Assembly (NCBI GenBank): GCA_947252975.1
Contig: CAMXWX010000025.1
Coordinates: forward strand, 1 to 13,307
Source of the DNA: an uncultured Gardnerella sp.
Lineage (GTDB): Bacteria; Actinomycetota; Actinomycetes; Actinomycetales; Bifidobacteriaceae
Length of the DNA stretch: 13,307 nt
Direction of reading: 5' to 3'
The notes under the pieces were generated by a model. It was given only the letters and a program-made list of their open reading frames with translations, searched no databases and was not told where the DNA came from. This document shows positions 7,066-13,307 of this stretch, piece after piece (position 1 is the stretch's first letter; each line of letters starts with the position of its first letter). A program made the position numbers and the translations under genes.

Positions 7066-7217
7066 TATAATCAATGAATAGTACAGTTGAACATATTATT
7101 ACTTTCCATATTAGCCGAGTATTTAACAATAAATCGTCAAACGCGTTATTGGCGCAGATTACGTACTGCGCGAGTAACATATGAACGTTGTTTTCTCAGT
7201 TTGTTAGCTGAGTTTTT
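7066..7217 (+). ncRNA. Candidate small RNA of unknown function
   Basis: A perfect TATAAT (7066-7071) is followed by a GC-rich hairpin in otherwise AT-rich DNA (GCGCAG 7152-7157, CTGCGC 7166-7171, extended by GTTA/TAAC), then by a terminator-like hairpin at 7195-7217. The -35 region is poor. The transcript would diverge from the tracrRNA. No known RNA family is recognised; this is inferred from layout only. Confidence 0.2.
7195..7217 (+). terminator. Rho-independent-like terminator, plus strand
   Basis: A 5-bp stem CTCAG/CTGAG with an 8-nt loop is followed directly by TTTTT. Confidence 0.4.
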
Positions 7218-7249
7218 AATGCTGTTTAGATTATGGATTATAGGCACAT

Positions 7250-7282
7250 AATATTCATCAGCTTAGCTTCACGCACTTTTTG
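7250..7282 (+). repeat. 33-nt direct repeat, right copy
   Basis: It matches 6802-6834 at 30 of 33 positions, with the same CATCAGCTTAGCTT core. Confidence 0.65.
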
Positions 7283-7293
7283 GCATATAAGCC
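7275..7293 (+). repeat. 19-nt dispersed motif, copy 4
   Basis: ACTTTTTGGCATATAAGCC, 17 of 19 positions identical to the copy at 6846-6864. Confidence 0.5.
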
Positions 7294-7442
7294 GATATGC
7301 TCGCAGTCTCGTGCTTATCTGTGGAATTGAACCAGTTAAAATTTCTGATAAAACATCAAATAACCGAGCGCAAGCCAATCCTCGACTAACACTCTGCCGT
7401 AAACGACAGCTGCGAGGGACTCGCGCCCGGCTTTAATAATAA

Positions 7443-7572
7443 CTTATTTTATGCAGCAATCACAATGATAAAATGTGAAGTACTCCTCAGACTAATATTC
7501 CAGTCTTGAAAGCTGGTTGCCGAGGGCCTCACATTTGTAACATTGCATTTTATGCATTGCACATAAAATAAG
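7443..7572. repeat. 130-nt imperfect palindrome (MITE-like or structured RNA)
   Basis: The ends are a perfect 11-bp inverted repeat, CTTATTTTATG (7443-7453) and CATAAAATAAG (7562-7572). Inside, CAATG plus AAATGTG (7463-7467, 7471-7477) pair with CACATTT plus CATTG (7530-7536, 7541-7545). The apical part has further short stems (CCTC/GAGG, AGACT/AGTCT). This could be a miniature inverted-repeat element or a structured RNA. It encodes no protein, and no flanking target-site duplication is clear. Confidence 0.4.
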
Positions 7573-7711
7573 AAGACCAGTCATTCCCCCAAACCAACTC
7601 TATTAGAAAGAGATTAAGGGTAAGAGGAGCCCTAGATTCCATAAAAAGTATATCAGATAATCTAAATATCAATAATTAAAATACATACATATAAGAAGGA
7701 AAACATAGACG
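7573..7711. other. Non-coding stretch before the small ORFs
   Basis: It contains the right copy of the 23-nt repeat (7637-7659) and, just before it, a 9-nt stretch GGGTAAGAG complementary to CRISPR repeat positions 13-21. No gene is seen. Confidence 0.4.
7637..7659 (+). repeat. 23-nt direct repeat, right copy
   Basis: TTCCATAAAAAG then TATATCAGATA, 20 of 23 positions identical to 5908-5930. Confidence 0.6.
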
Positions 7712-7765
7712 ATGCATCTTACTGCATACAATAAGATAGATAATACTAGAGTAGTCAAAGGCTAA
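7712..7765 (+). CDS. 17-codon ORF coupled to the next gene (leader peptide or remnant)
   Basis: ATG at 7712 encodes MHLTAYNKIDNTRVVKG and ends in a TAA that overlaps the next ATG as TAATG, the classic arrangement for translational coupling. AGAAGGA lies 11 nt upstream of the start, which is rather far. It could be a leader peptide or the surviving tail of a lost upstream gene. The function is unknown. Confidence 0.25.
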   Translation: MHLTAYNKIDNTRVVKG

Positions 7766-8053
7766 TGGACATGATGAAAATTTGTTATGACATGGTTGAG
7801 AAACTCCGTCCATATGCAGAACCTAACATGGATAAGCTCTCTAAAGAAGCAGCCAATAGTGCCATTCGAGCAGGCGAACCGTCTATTGCAATTGATTATT
7901 ATTTAGTAGAAGCATGGATTGCACAAGAGCGCACCTAAAGAGTTGCTAATCGAAGCTTATAATTTGCTAGACCCTTATGAATGTGGTGATGACTACGACG
8001 ATATAGCAGACGATTTAGGTGTACCTCGTAAAGTTCATTCATCAGATGAATAA
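7765..8053 (+). pseudogene. Frameshifted small acidic protein gene next to the CRISPR array
   Basis: The first 57 codons (7765-7938; MDMMKICYDMVEKLRPYAE to AWIAQERT) end at TAA. In the +1 frame the protein continues smoothly as APKELLIEAYNLLDPYECGD, DYDDIADDLGVPRK and on to a stop at 8051-8053. Restoring one frame near 7931-7938 would give about 96 residues: helical, acidic, with no membrane segment. AAAGG lies 9 nt before the ATG at 7771, so MMKICYD may be the real start. I do not recognise the family; size and charge resemble small immunity proteins of toxin systems, but that is a guess. Because both parts are coding-like on opposite sides of one break, a recent indel is the simplest reading. 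A sequencing error or programmed frameshift are alternatives. Confidence 0.55.
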
Positions 8054-8077
8054 GTTTGAGTCTCACCGGGGGTACGT

Positions 8078-8627
8078 TTTTAGAATTAGCTCTTACCCCT
8101 CTTGATATACTTGCCGGTGACGGTACGGGAAGCCTCATCGTGTTGAGAATTAGCTCTTACCCCTCTTGATATACTTGCTACTGGAGCTAGTGGCGTGATG
8201 AGTTTCGTTGAGAATTAGCTCTTACCCCTCTTGATATACTTGTCAATGTCTTTTACTGTGATAGTTTGCTGTTGAGAATTAGCTCTTACCCCTCTTGATA
8301 TACTTGACAATCAGCATCGCGATCAGTATCCTAAGTTAAGAATTAGCTCTTACCCCTCTTGATATACTTGGCAAGCATCAACCTAGTGCGCGCAATAAGT
8401 TGAGAATTAGCTCTTACCCCTCTTGATATACTTGTGGAATAAATACGCTCAATCAGACCGCGGTTGAGAATTAGCTCTTACCCCTCTTGATATACTTGCT
8501 CATTGTTCATTGGTTTTGCGAGTATTCGTTGAGAATTAGCTCTTACCCCTCTTGATATACTTGGTCATGCGAATAGTAATATTTTCGTTTTGTTGAGAAT
8601 TAGCTCTTACCCCTCTTGATATACTTG
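8078..8627 (+). CRISPR. Type II-C CRISPR array, 9 repeats and 8 spacers
   Basis: The 36-nt repeat begins GTTGAGAATTAGCTCTTACC and ends CCTCTTGATATACTTG. Repeats start at 8078, 8142, 8207, 8271, 8335, 8399, 8463, 8528 and 8592. Spacers are 28 nt, except the second and seventh at 29 nt, slightly shorter than the common 30. Seven repeats are identical. The first has TTTT in place of GTTG at its 5' end, and the fifth has G4 changed to A. Pairing with the tracrRNA shows crRNAs are read on the plus strand. No spacer obviously matches elsewhere in this window. The array sits 50 nt beyond the cas2 stop codon, transcribed toward it. Confidence 0.98.
8103..8111 (+). promoter_or_regulatory. Extended -10 promoter inside every repeat (first copy shown)
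   Basis: Repeat positions 26-34 read TGATATACT, an extended -10 (TG, one base, TATACT). Every one of the nine repeats keeps it, including the degenerate first. Transcription would start about 5 nt into the following spacer. TTGAGA at repeat positions 2-7 resembles a -35, but the spacing of 21 nt is too long to be convincing. Known Neisseria type II-C arrays make crRNAs this way. Confidence 0.5.
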
Positions 8628-8649
8628 TTATAAGCTCAAGAGGGGCAAG
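8606..8649 (+). repeat. Hairpin of the last repeat with a post-array complement
   Basis: TCAAGAGGGGCAAG (8636-8649) is complementary to repeat positions 15-28 (8606-8619 in the last repeat) with one mismatch, so the last repeat and its flank can fold into a 14-bp stem with a 16-nt loop. Confidence 0.6.
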
Positions 8650-8663
8650 ATTTCAATCTTTTT
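8648..8663 (+). terminator. Terminator after the CRISPR array
   Basis: A small stem AAGAT/ATCTT with loop TTCA runs straight into TTT, giving five Ts in all. It lies directly after the 14-bp hairpin. It would stop plus-strand array transcripts before they run antisense into cas2. Confidence 0.4.
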
Positions 8664-8677
8664 AGGCATTTTTTCAT

Positions 8678-9010
8678 TCAAAAAAGTGTGGCAATTTCAG
8701 GAGTTTCAGACGAAATATCCTGATGCAAATTAGTATATCTCAGCGCAGAAGACCATTGATGGTCACTAATATGCAGTATTCTAACTTGACCAAATGGTGG
8801 TAAATTCTCTTTTATTGCTTTTACGGTTGAGCGATTACCAGATTGAGTTGGAGTGTAACGAACATACACAGAAAACTGCACCATTGCATATCCCATGTCT
8901 AACAACAAATTTCTAAAATCAGTAGCGGCTTTCCTTTGAATTTTTGTAGCTACAGGTAAATCAAACATTACTAGACACCACATTCCGCCACTATCCTCAT
9001 CAATTTTCAT
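8678..9010 (-). CDS. cas2: CRISPR-associated endonuclease Cas2
   Basis: Small ferredoxin-fold protein that forms the central dimer of the Cas1-Cas2 spacer integration complex. The 110 residues start MKIDEDSGGMWCLVMFDLPV, with the conserved aspartate D17 at the end of the first strand, and include YAMVQFSVYVRY and GQVRILHISDHQW. The length and sequence are typical of type II Cas2. The start codon overlaps the cas1 stop codon as ATGA, so cas2 is translationally coupled to cas1. It is the last gene of the operon and its stop codon lies 50 nt from the array. Confidence 0.95.
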   Translation of the reverse strand: MKIDEDSGGMWCLVMFDLPVATKIQRKAATDFRNLLLDMGYAMVQFSVYVRYTPTQSGNRSTVKAIKENLPPFGQVRILHISDHQWSSALRYTNLHQDISSETPEIATLF

Positions 9011-9912
9011 AATCCTCCCTTGTATTCTGGAACCAAGAAATCTTTTGACTGTTTTTCCACATACATTCCATAAGCCTGTGCAATATCATTAAGAGCACTA
9101 GGTATAGTTGGCCCAACTCCGTTAAATTGCTTATTCACACTTTCAATAAGATACTTCTTAACTGACTTACTATCTGGCGTATCATCAACAGCTAATTGAG
9201 CTACAGCAAAATCTACAGCAGGCCTAAATGGCTCTATAATATCGTCAGCTAAACAGAAATAGTTAGACCTATTATGATGATTCATACCTAATACAGGATT
9301 AAGCCCTGCAGAAATTACAGCCTTTATAGAGAAACCCCTCAGTATCGTATAAGCATAATTAAGAGCAGCATTACGTCCAACATTACAACCTGGCACTCTG
9401 TGAAAATCTTCTTCAGAGGAAAATATACGTTTCCAATATTCTCTTGCAGCTTGACCTTCTCTATTGGTACTATCGCCAGAATGTACCTCATTTGCAATGC
9501 CACGTAGTATTCCGCCACCTTCAATGTTCAACGCATCAAGACATGCAGCCTGTCCACGAATCTTTGATCTAACAACATTAGCCCATGCAGCTTTTCTTCT
9601 AGGAATAGATAACGAAGCTTGAGCCAACTGTCTAGTAACAATACGAGTAGGAACATCACTCCAAGAATGCATTGCACAAACAGGAACTCCTTGCCAATTG
9701 CATACCATCACACATGTTCCATATACAGCGCATTGATGCAATAACCCAGGTGAACATCCACAATGCAATCCAATTAGTAAAACCGCAGTTTCAGCAAGAG
9801 GAATCTCTACAATCTCGCCAGTAACACGATTGTTCACCACTAATCTTCCACGAACATAAGTAAGACTACCGTCTAAAGACGTACAATCAACAACTCGCCA
9901 AGCACTCTGCAT
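9007..9912 (-). CDS. cas1: CRISPR-associated endonuclease/integrase Cas1
   Basis: Metal-dependent DNA integrase that inserts new spacers together with Cas2. The 301 residues have the N-terminal beta domain (about 1-80) and the all-helical catalytic domain. The active-site residues are visible: E152 in REGQAAREYWKRIF, H212/H213 in GLNPVLGMNHHNRSNYFCL, and D223/D224 with E227 in ADDIIEPFRP. This is a normal type II Cas1. It starts 17 nt after the cas9 stop codon with a GGATGG-like ribosome site, and its stop overlaps the cas2 start by 4 nt. No csn2 or cas4 gene accompanies it, which is the mark of subtype II-C. Confidence 0.97.
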   Translation of the reverse strand: MQSAWRVVDCTSLDGSLTYVRGRLVVNNRVTGEIVEIPLAETAVLLIGLHCGCSPGLLHQCAVYGTCVMVCNWQGVPVCAMHSWSDVPTRIVTRQLAQASLSIPRRKAAWANVVRSKIRGQAACLDALNIEGGGILRGIANEVHSGDSTNREGQAAREYWKRIFSSEEDFHRVPGCNVGRNAALNYAYTILRGFSIKAVISAGLNPVLGMNHHNRSNYFCLADDIIEPFRPAVDFAVAQLAVDDTPDSKSVKKYLIESVNKQFNGVGPTIPSALNDIAQAYGMYVEKQSKDFLVPEYKGGL

Positions 9913-9929
9913 GATGCACCATCCATAAT

Positions 9930-12900
9930 TTATTTTGAATCATTACACCATTTCCAAGAAACCGGCATACCGGAAAGCGATTTCCAACGAATTTCACCAA
10001 AACCATTTCGGCGAATTGTTACAGGCTTACATGATGCAAGTGAATTAACAGCAACAATCCAACCCTTTTCACCTAAGACTTTAGCTGCATCTTCTAAATA
10101 ATTACCATCGCTTACATATCCGCTAGTAATTAATTTATCAAATCCTTCTTTAGATAACATGGATGGTCGAAGCTTAATCTTGGTTGGTTCTGGTATACCA
10201 TCTATAACCCAATGCGAATAAGCAACAGAATCAATGCCCAATTCCTTAAGAAACTGTATGAACTTCCCAGCAACAGTATCGCTCTTTATAAACGAAGGAT
10301 CTATTACAAGTTCATCACCAACGAGCAAATATCCAATATACTCAGCTTTATTATCACGAATTGCCTTCAATAATGTGCCATCTGCATAACGCATTGATAC
10401 AGAATAATATGGCAATTCACAAGTAAATAAATCCTCATCGCGGAATTTATTTAAATCAGCTTGGAAGATACGGATTATGCCATAGGCAATTTCTTTCTTT
10501 GATTTTCTATATCTATAAAGACGAGCATGATGAATGCTATTACCAATATCAGCAGATCCACCTCTAACTGCAATCTGAGCGGATTTACCATTGAAGAAAG
10601 TTATTTCATCATTTGCAGTAAGCGTTTTATTATTCACTCGTAACACTCTAGATTGCGAAGATGGTATACCATCTTTAAGGGTATAGTCAGGCTGATTAAC
10701 TAAAGCACAATACAGTGCAGGAGTAGAGGCACGAAGTATATCATCAGAACTAATTGCGTCTGAAACATGCAAACTCTGTAACTTGTTAATACTATCATCA
10801 TGAACAGCTGAATTTTCATATCTCATACGAACTTGCCGAACCACAGGAATACGATTTTCTGTCATAGATTCATTAAGCAACTCAAGCAACTTTTGCATAT
10901 TTCTATGCCACGATTCGTAACTAGAATACATAGCATCGTGTTCAGATGGATAATCACGCCAATCTAAATCACCATAATCTGGATGCCCCAATATTCTTTG
11001 TGTTTCACGAAGATTATTTTTTATATATAATGCTTGTGAAACATTGGACGTTATCATGGCAATAACAGCCGCATCCACAGCATGGTGTCTTCGATCGAAG
11101 CGTGTTTTATGCTTTGCATCAAAGAACTGCAACTTACCATCAATTCCAGATAATTTACGGCTCATAGCAGTAATCGAACCAGCGTATACGCCAACACTTG
11201 TTCCAAGGTTAGAATCTGTATTGGAAATCACTGCATCTGTTGCATAGGTATTGCCAATATAATATTCAGAATTGTAATACCAATCAATTCTATGATGTAG
11301 CTCATTAGCCATCCACGCAACTGATTCTATTGAACGATTATCAAATGGTTCGTCTTCTTCAGTCTGAGAAAGTCTAGCAATAACAGATTTCTCAAATTTT
11401 AACTTTGATGCTTTATTACCATACAATTTACTAGGAAATATAAAATGCTTCACTCTTTTATTTGCATTATTAACGGTAATATTATGTTCAACACAATATT
11501 GTGACTTACACCAAATTGCGAACGGAATATTGCTTTTATTGCGATTACAAAGTACGCAAACTGCAGCTAAATTCACACGAGTATTGGTAGACCCAACTCC
11601 CTTACGAGGAACTATATGATCCATTTCACAAGTTTTGAACGTTATAGGATTCCCACAATACAAGCACTGTCCATTTTGTCTTTGCACCGCTTCATAACGT
11701 CGAATATCTGCATCTGAAATAGTTAAAGCATTAATTCCAAGTTCTTTGGAAAGCTCCATTCTTAAGTTGTTCCTAAATTTGGTTCTTCCATTAATATTAT
11801 CCGTGTAATCTTTGCTCATTTTCGCCGATTTAAAACCAGAACGAACATGTTCAATACTCACCCGCATTGGCGAACCCCAGCGATTTGTTGCATTAACAAT
11901 GAAACGATTTACAATTTTTAAAACACGATCTACAGAAGGATTACCTATAGGAGAAGAAATAGGTTCAGCTGAAGGCCTCCAATTATCATTGAGATTAAAA
12001 AGATGCTTACGAGCTTCAAACAAGTCATCATCAGTATTTAGCATTTGCTGAGATAACTTATTTAAAGTATCAATACTGTAAGCAGCACGTCCACTAGGCA
12101 AACTTATATTATCTAATATTTCAAATTCATTATCTGCTAGATCTTCTATAAACGCAGAAGCAGCTGTATCACTTTTTGATTCAAAATCACACGAGTTACT
12201 GATTAAATCAATAAAAGCCTCATGCTCATCTGAATCATCTGTGTGCTCATTCCACCAAGGCTTCAATTTTTCCTTAACAAACTTATCCCTAGAAGAATTG
12301 CCAGTTTCTGAGAAGATTGCAATTTCGCTATCTAATCTAGGCGGCTGAAGAGTAATAGATTCACCATCACCTGTCTGCTTACCAATGCCTCGCAAATCAC
12401 TACGTTTTATATGCAGCAATTCTGAAACGTCATTCCAACTATACTCATTAGAAATAAATGCTTCCTTTTCAGTAGTAGATATAAAAGTTGTTGTCAACAA
12501 TTTATACACTTGCTGTTTTTCTTCGCAAGTTAATTTTCTCTCAATAGAATTTTCACGAATGCGAAGATTTGAAATAGAAGAAATAATTCTATAACGCTGA
12601 AATGCTAGAGACGCTTTCGACGCACGACGACCAATATTAGTAATAGCATCTTTGCCTACTAATTTAGTAGCAGAGCCTTTAGGAGATTTGGACTCAAATA
12701 CACAATTTAATAATTTTGTAGCATCTGTATCATCAACGGATTGCATCTCAAAAATCTTGCGCAGTTCAAGCATACAATCACTTTGGATAAACTTACCGGG
12801 TAGAATTGGATTATAAATTTTATTATCTTTTTTGATACGAACACGAATCCTAGGAGAAGGCATGCCTTTTTTAGACATTATGTAATCACAAACTATCTGC

Positions 12901-13307
12901 CCTATGGTACAACCGTAATTAGCAACACCAGGAGCTAAACGGTTTACAGTATCTATAAACTGATCATAAAACTTGGAGTATTCTTTGGCCTGCATCATTG
13001 ATCTAACAGATTGATACGGATTACGCCATCCTCTATGCCTGGCAATATGACGAATAGCTACACTCAACATTATCTTTCGTTTTTTATCGTCACTTATATA
13101 CGCATCAGCAAGTTCACCTCGAATATACCAAGGTTCGAATGAATCTTTAGACTCTAAACAAGAATTATCTACAATTGGATAGCCTAATGATTCTAACAAA
13201 GAATCCAATTTACTTAATCTCTTGCGTCTAGTTCTATTCAAACGTCTTGCACGCCTTGCAACACCAGAAACTTTCTTGCGAGTATCCGAAGTTTTTCTAC
13301 CTGTCGG
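9930..13307 (-). CDS. cas9: Cas9, type II-C, partial (extreme N-terminus beyond right edge)
   Basis: RNA-guided DNA endonuclease; 1125 residues are visible and the frame is open to the edge. Counting from the first visible residue, the arginine-rich bridge helix is at 15-31 (GVARRARRLNRTRRKRL). The REC lobe with RHIARHRGWRNPY follows. RuvC-II is VSIEHVRS with E486. The HNH domain has catalytic H564 in CEMDHIVPRKG, N588, and four cysteines (C548, C551, C584, C587) placed to hold zinc, as in the Actinomyces naeslundii Cas9 structure. RuvC-III is RRHHAVDAAVIAMI with H742 and D745. The PAM-interacting region is about 830-1125. RuvC-I and its aspartate lie outside the window. Any TTG or ATG near 13241 is internal, not the start. 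All visible catalytic residues are intact, so it looks functional. It is the first visible gene of the cas9-cas1-cas2 operon. Confidence 0.97.
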   Translation of the reverse strand, partial: PTGRKTSDTRKKVSGVARRARRLNRTRRKRLSKLDSLLESLGYPIVDNSCLESKDSFEPWYIRGELADAYISDDKKRKIMLSVAIRHIARHRGWRNPYQSVRSMMQAKEYSKFYDQFIDTVNRLAPGVANYGCTIGQIVCDYIMSKKGMPSPRIRVRIKKDNKIYNPILPGKFIQSDCMLELRKIFEMQSVDDTDATKLLNCVFESKSPKGSATKLVGKDAITNIGRRASKASLAFQRYRIISSISNLRIRENSIERKLTCEEKQQVYKLLTTTFISTTEKEAFISNEYSWNDVSELLHIKRSDLRGIGKQTGDGESITLQPPRLDSEIAIFSETGNSSRDKFVKEKLKPWWNEHTDDSDEHEAFIDLISNSCDFESKSDTAASAFIEDLADNEFEILDNISLPSGRAAYSIDTLNKLSQQMLNTDDDLFEARKHLFNLNDNWRPSAEPISSPIGNPSVDRVLKIVNRFIVNATNRWGSPMRVSIEHVRSGFKSAKMSKDYTDNINGRTKFRNNLRMELSKELGINALTISDADIRRYEAVQRQNGQCLYCGNPITFKTCEMDHIVPRKGVGSTNTRVNLAAVCVLCNRNKSNIPFAIWCKSQYCVEHNITVNNANKRVKHFIFPSKLYGNKASKLKFEKSVIARLSQTEEDEPFDNRSIESVAWMANELHHRIDWYYNSEYYIGNTYATDAVISNTDSNLGTSVGVYAGSITAMSRKLSGIDGKLQFFDAKHKTRFDRRHHAVDAAVIAMITSNVSQALYIKNNLRETQRILGHPDYGDLDWRDYPSEHDAMYSSYESWHRNMQKLLELLNESMTENRIPVVRQVRMRYENSAVHDDSINKLQSLHVSDAISSDDILRASTPALYCALVNQPDYTLKDGIPSSQSRVLRVNNKTLTANDEITFFNGKSAQIAVRGGSADIGNSIHHARLYRYRKSKKEIAYGIIRIFQADLNKFRDEDLFTCELPYYSVSMRYADGTLLKAIRDNKAEYIGYLLVGDELVIDPSFIKSDTVAGKFIQFLKELGIDSVAYSHWVIDGIPEPTKIKLRPSMLSKEGFDKLITSGYVSDGNYLEDAAKVLGEKGWIVAVNSLASCKPVTIRRNGFGEIRWKSLSGMPVSWKWCNDSK

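Larger units (their letters stand above)
7218..7442. other. Non-coding stretch
   Basis: A 67-codon plus-strand frame (7233-7436) exists, but it has no ribosome site and no family-like features, so I do not call it. The stretch holds the right copy of the 33-nt repeat (7250-7282), a 19-nt motif copy (7275-7293), and a GC-rich patch with hairpin GCGAG/CTCGC near 7411-7423. Confidence 0.45.

Noticed and set aside
7233..7436. Plus-strand 67-codon frame
   Set aside because: It has no ribosome site, begins just after a terminator-like hairpin, and overlaps two repeat families; the protein has no recognisable features.
7600..7665. tracrRNA at the second anti-repeat-like patch
   Set aside because: The complement is bulged and is not followed by a nexus hairpin or terminator, unlike the minus-strand RNA at 6882-6984.
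8628..8677. tracrRNA directly after the array
   Set aside because: The complement covers the repeat centre and 3' half instead of the 5' half that forms the crRNA-tracrRNA duplex, and only a tiny terminator follows it. It is reported as a post-array hairpin instead.
13125..13145. GGTTCGAAT-like T-arm suggesting a tRNA
   Set aside because: It lies inside the cas9 coding sequence with no cloverleaf around it; no tRNA or rRNA gene was found in the window.
13239..13241. TTG as the start of cas9
   Set aside because: The frame remains open upstream and encodes the first half of the bridge helix, so this codon is an internal leucine.

Overview
The window looks like chromosome from an AT-rich member of the Bifidobacteriaceae; a Gardnerella-like organism is my best guess. 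The basis is the order of an SpoU-type RNA methyltransferase followed by pheS and pheT, which is a familiar actinobacterial arrangement, together with the style of the proteins and the low GC. The genus is inference. All well-supported protein genes lie on the minus strand.

Left part (1-5740), housekeeping: from right to left in transcription order there is a zinc-ribbon membrane protein, a CzcD-type cation efflux transporter, an SpoU/TrmH-family RNA 2'-O-methyltransferase, pheS, and pheT running off the left edge. A structured hairpin or short gap separates most of them. The pheS start is best placed at a GTG with a strong Shine-Dalgarno sequence, about 29 codons inside the longest open frame.

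Middle part (about 5740-8077), accessory and decaying: about 2.3 kb with little convincing coding sequence. It holds two weak minus-strand ORFs, a frameshifted small acidic-protein gene, several families of short dispersed repeats, a 130-nt imperfect palindrome and several hairpins. Within it, on the minus strand at about 6882-6984, is what I read as the tracrRNA of the CRISPR system: a 13-bp anti-repeat, a nexus-like hairpin, and a strong rho-independent terminator, preceded by an extended -10 promoter.

Right part (8078-13307), type II-C CRISPR-Cas: an array of nine 36-nt repeats and eight 28-29-nt spacers, then the minus-strand operon cas9-cas1-cas2. Cas9 is cut by the right edge just upstream of its arginine-rich bridge helix. 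No csn2 or cas4 is visible between cas9 and the array. The tracrRNA pairs with the 5' half of the plus-strand repeat, so crRNAs should be made from the plus strand. Every repeat also carries an extended -10 promoter (TGATATACT) near its 3' end, as in the Neisseria type II-C systems in which each repeat drives its own crRNA. The only degenerate repeat is at the crRNA 5' end, far from cas2, which suggests spacers are added at the cas2 side.

How it fits together: Cas1-Cas2 acquire spacers, repeat promoters make crRNAs, the tracrRNA encoded about 1.1 kb away in the opposite direction pairs with them, and Cas9 uses the duplex to cut DNA. No genuinely new system is proven here. The tracrRNA placement, repeat promoters, a post-array hairpin copying part of the repeat, and the repeat-rich accessory strip are the points worth testing.
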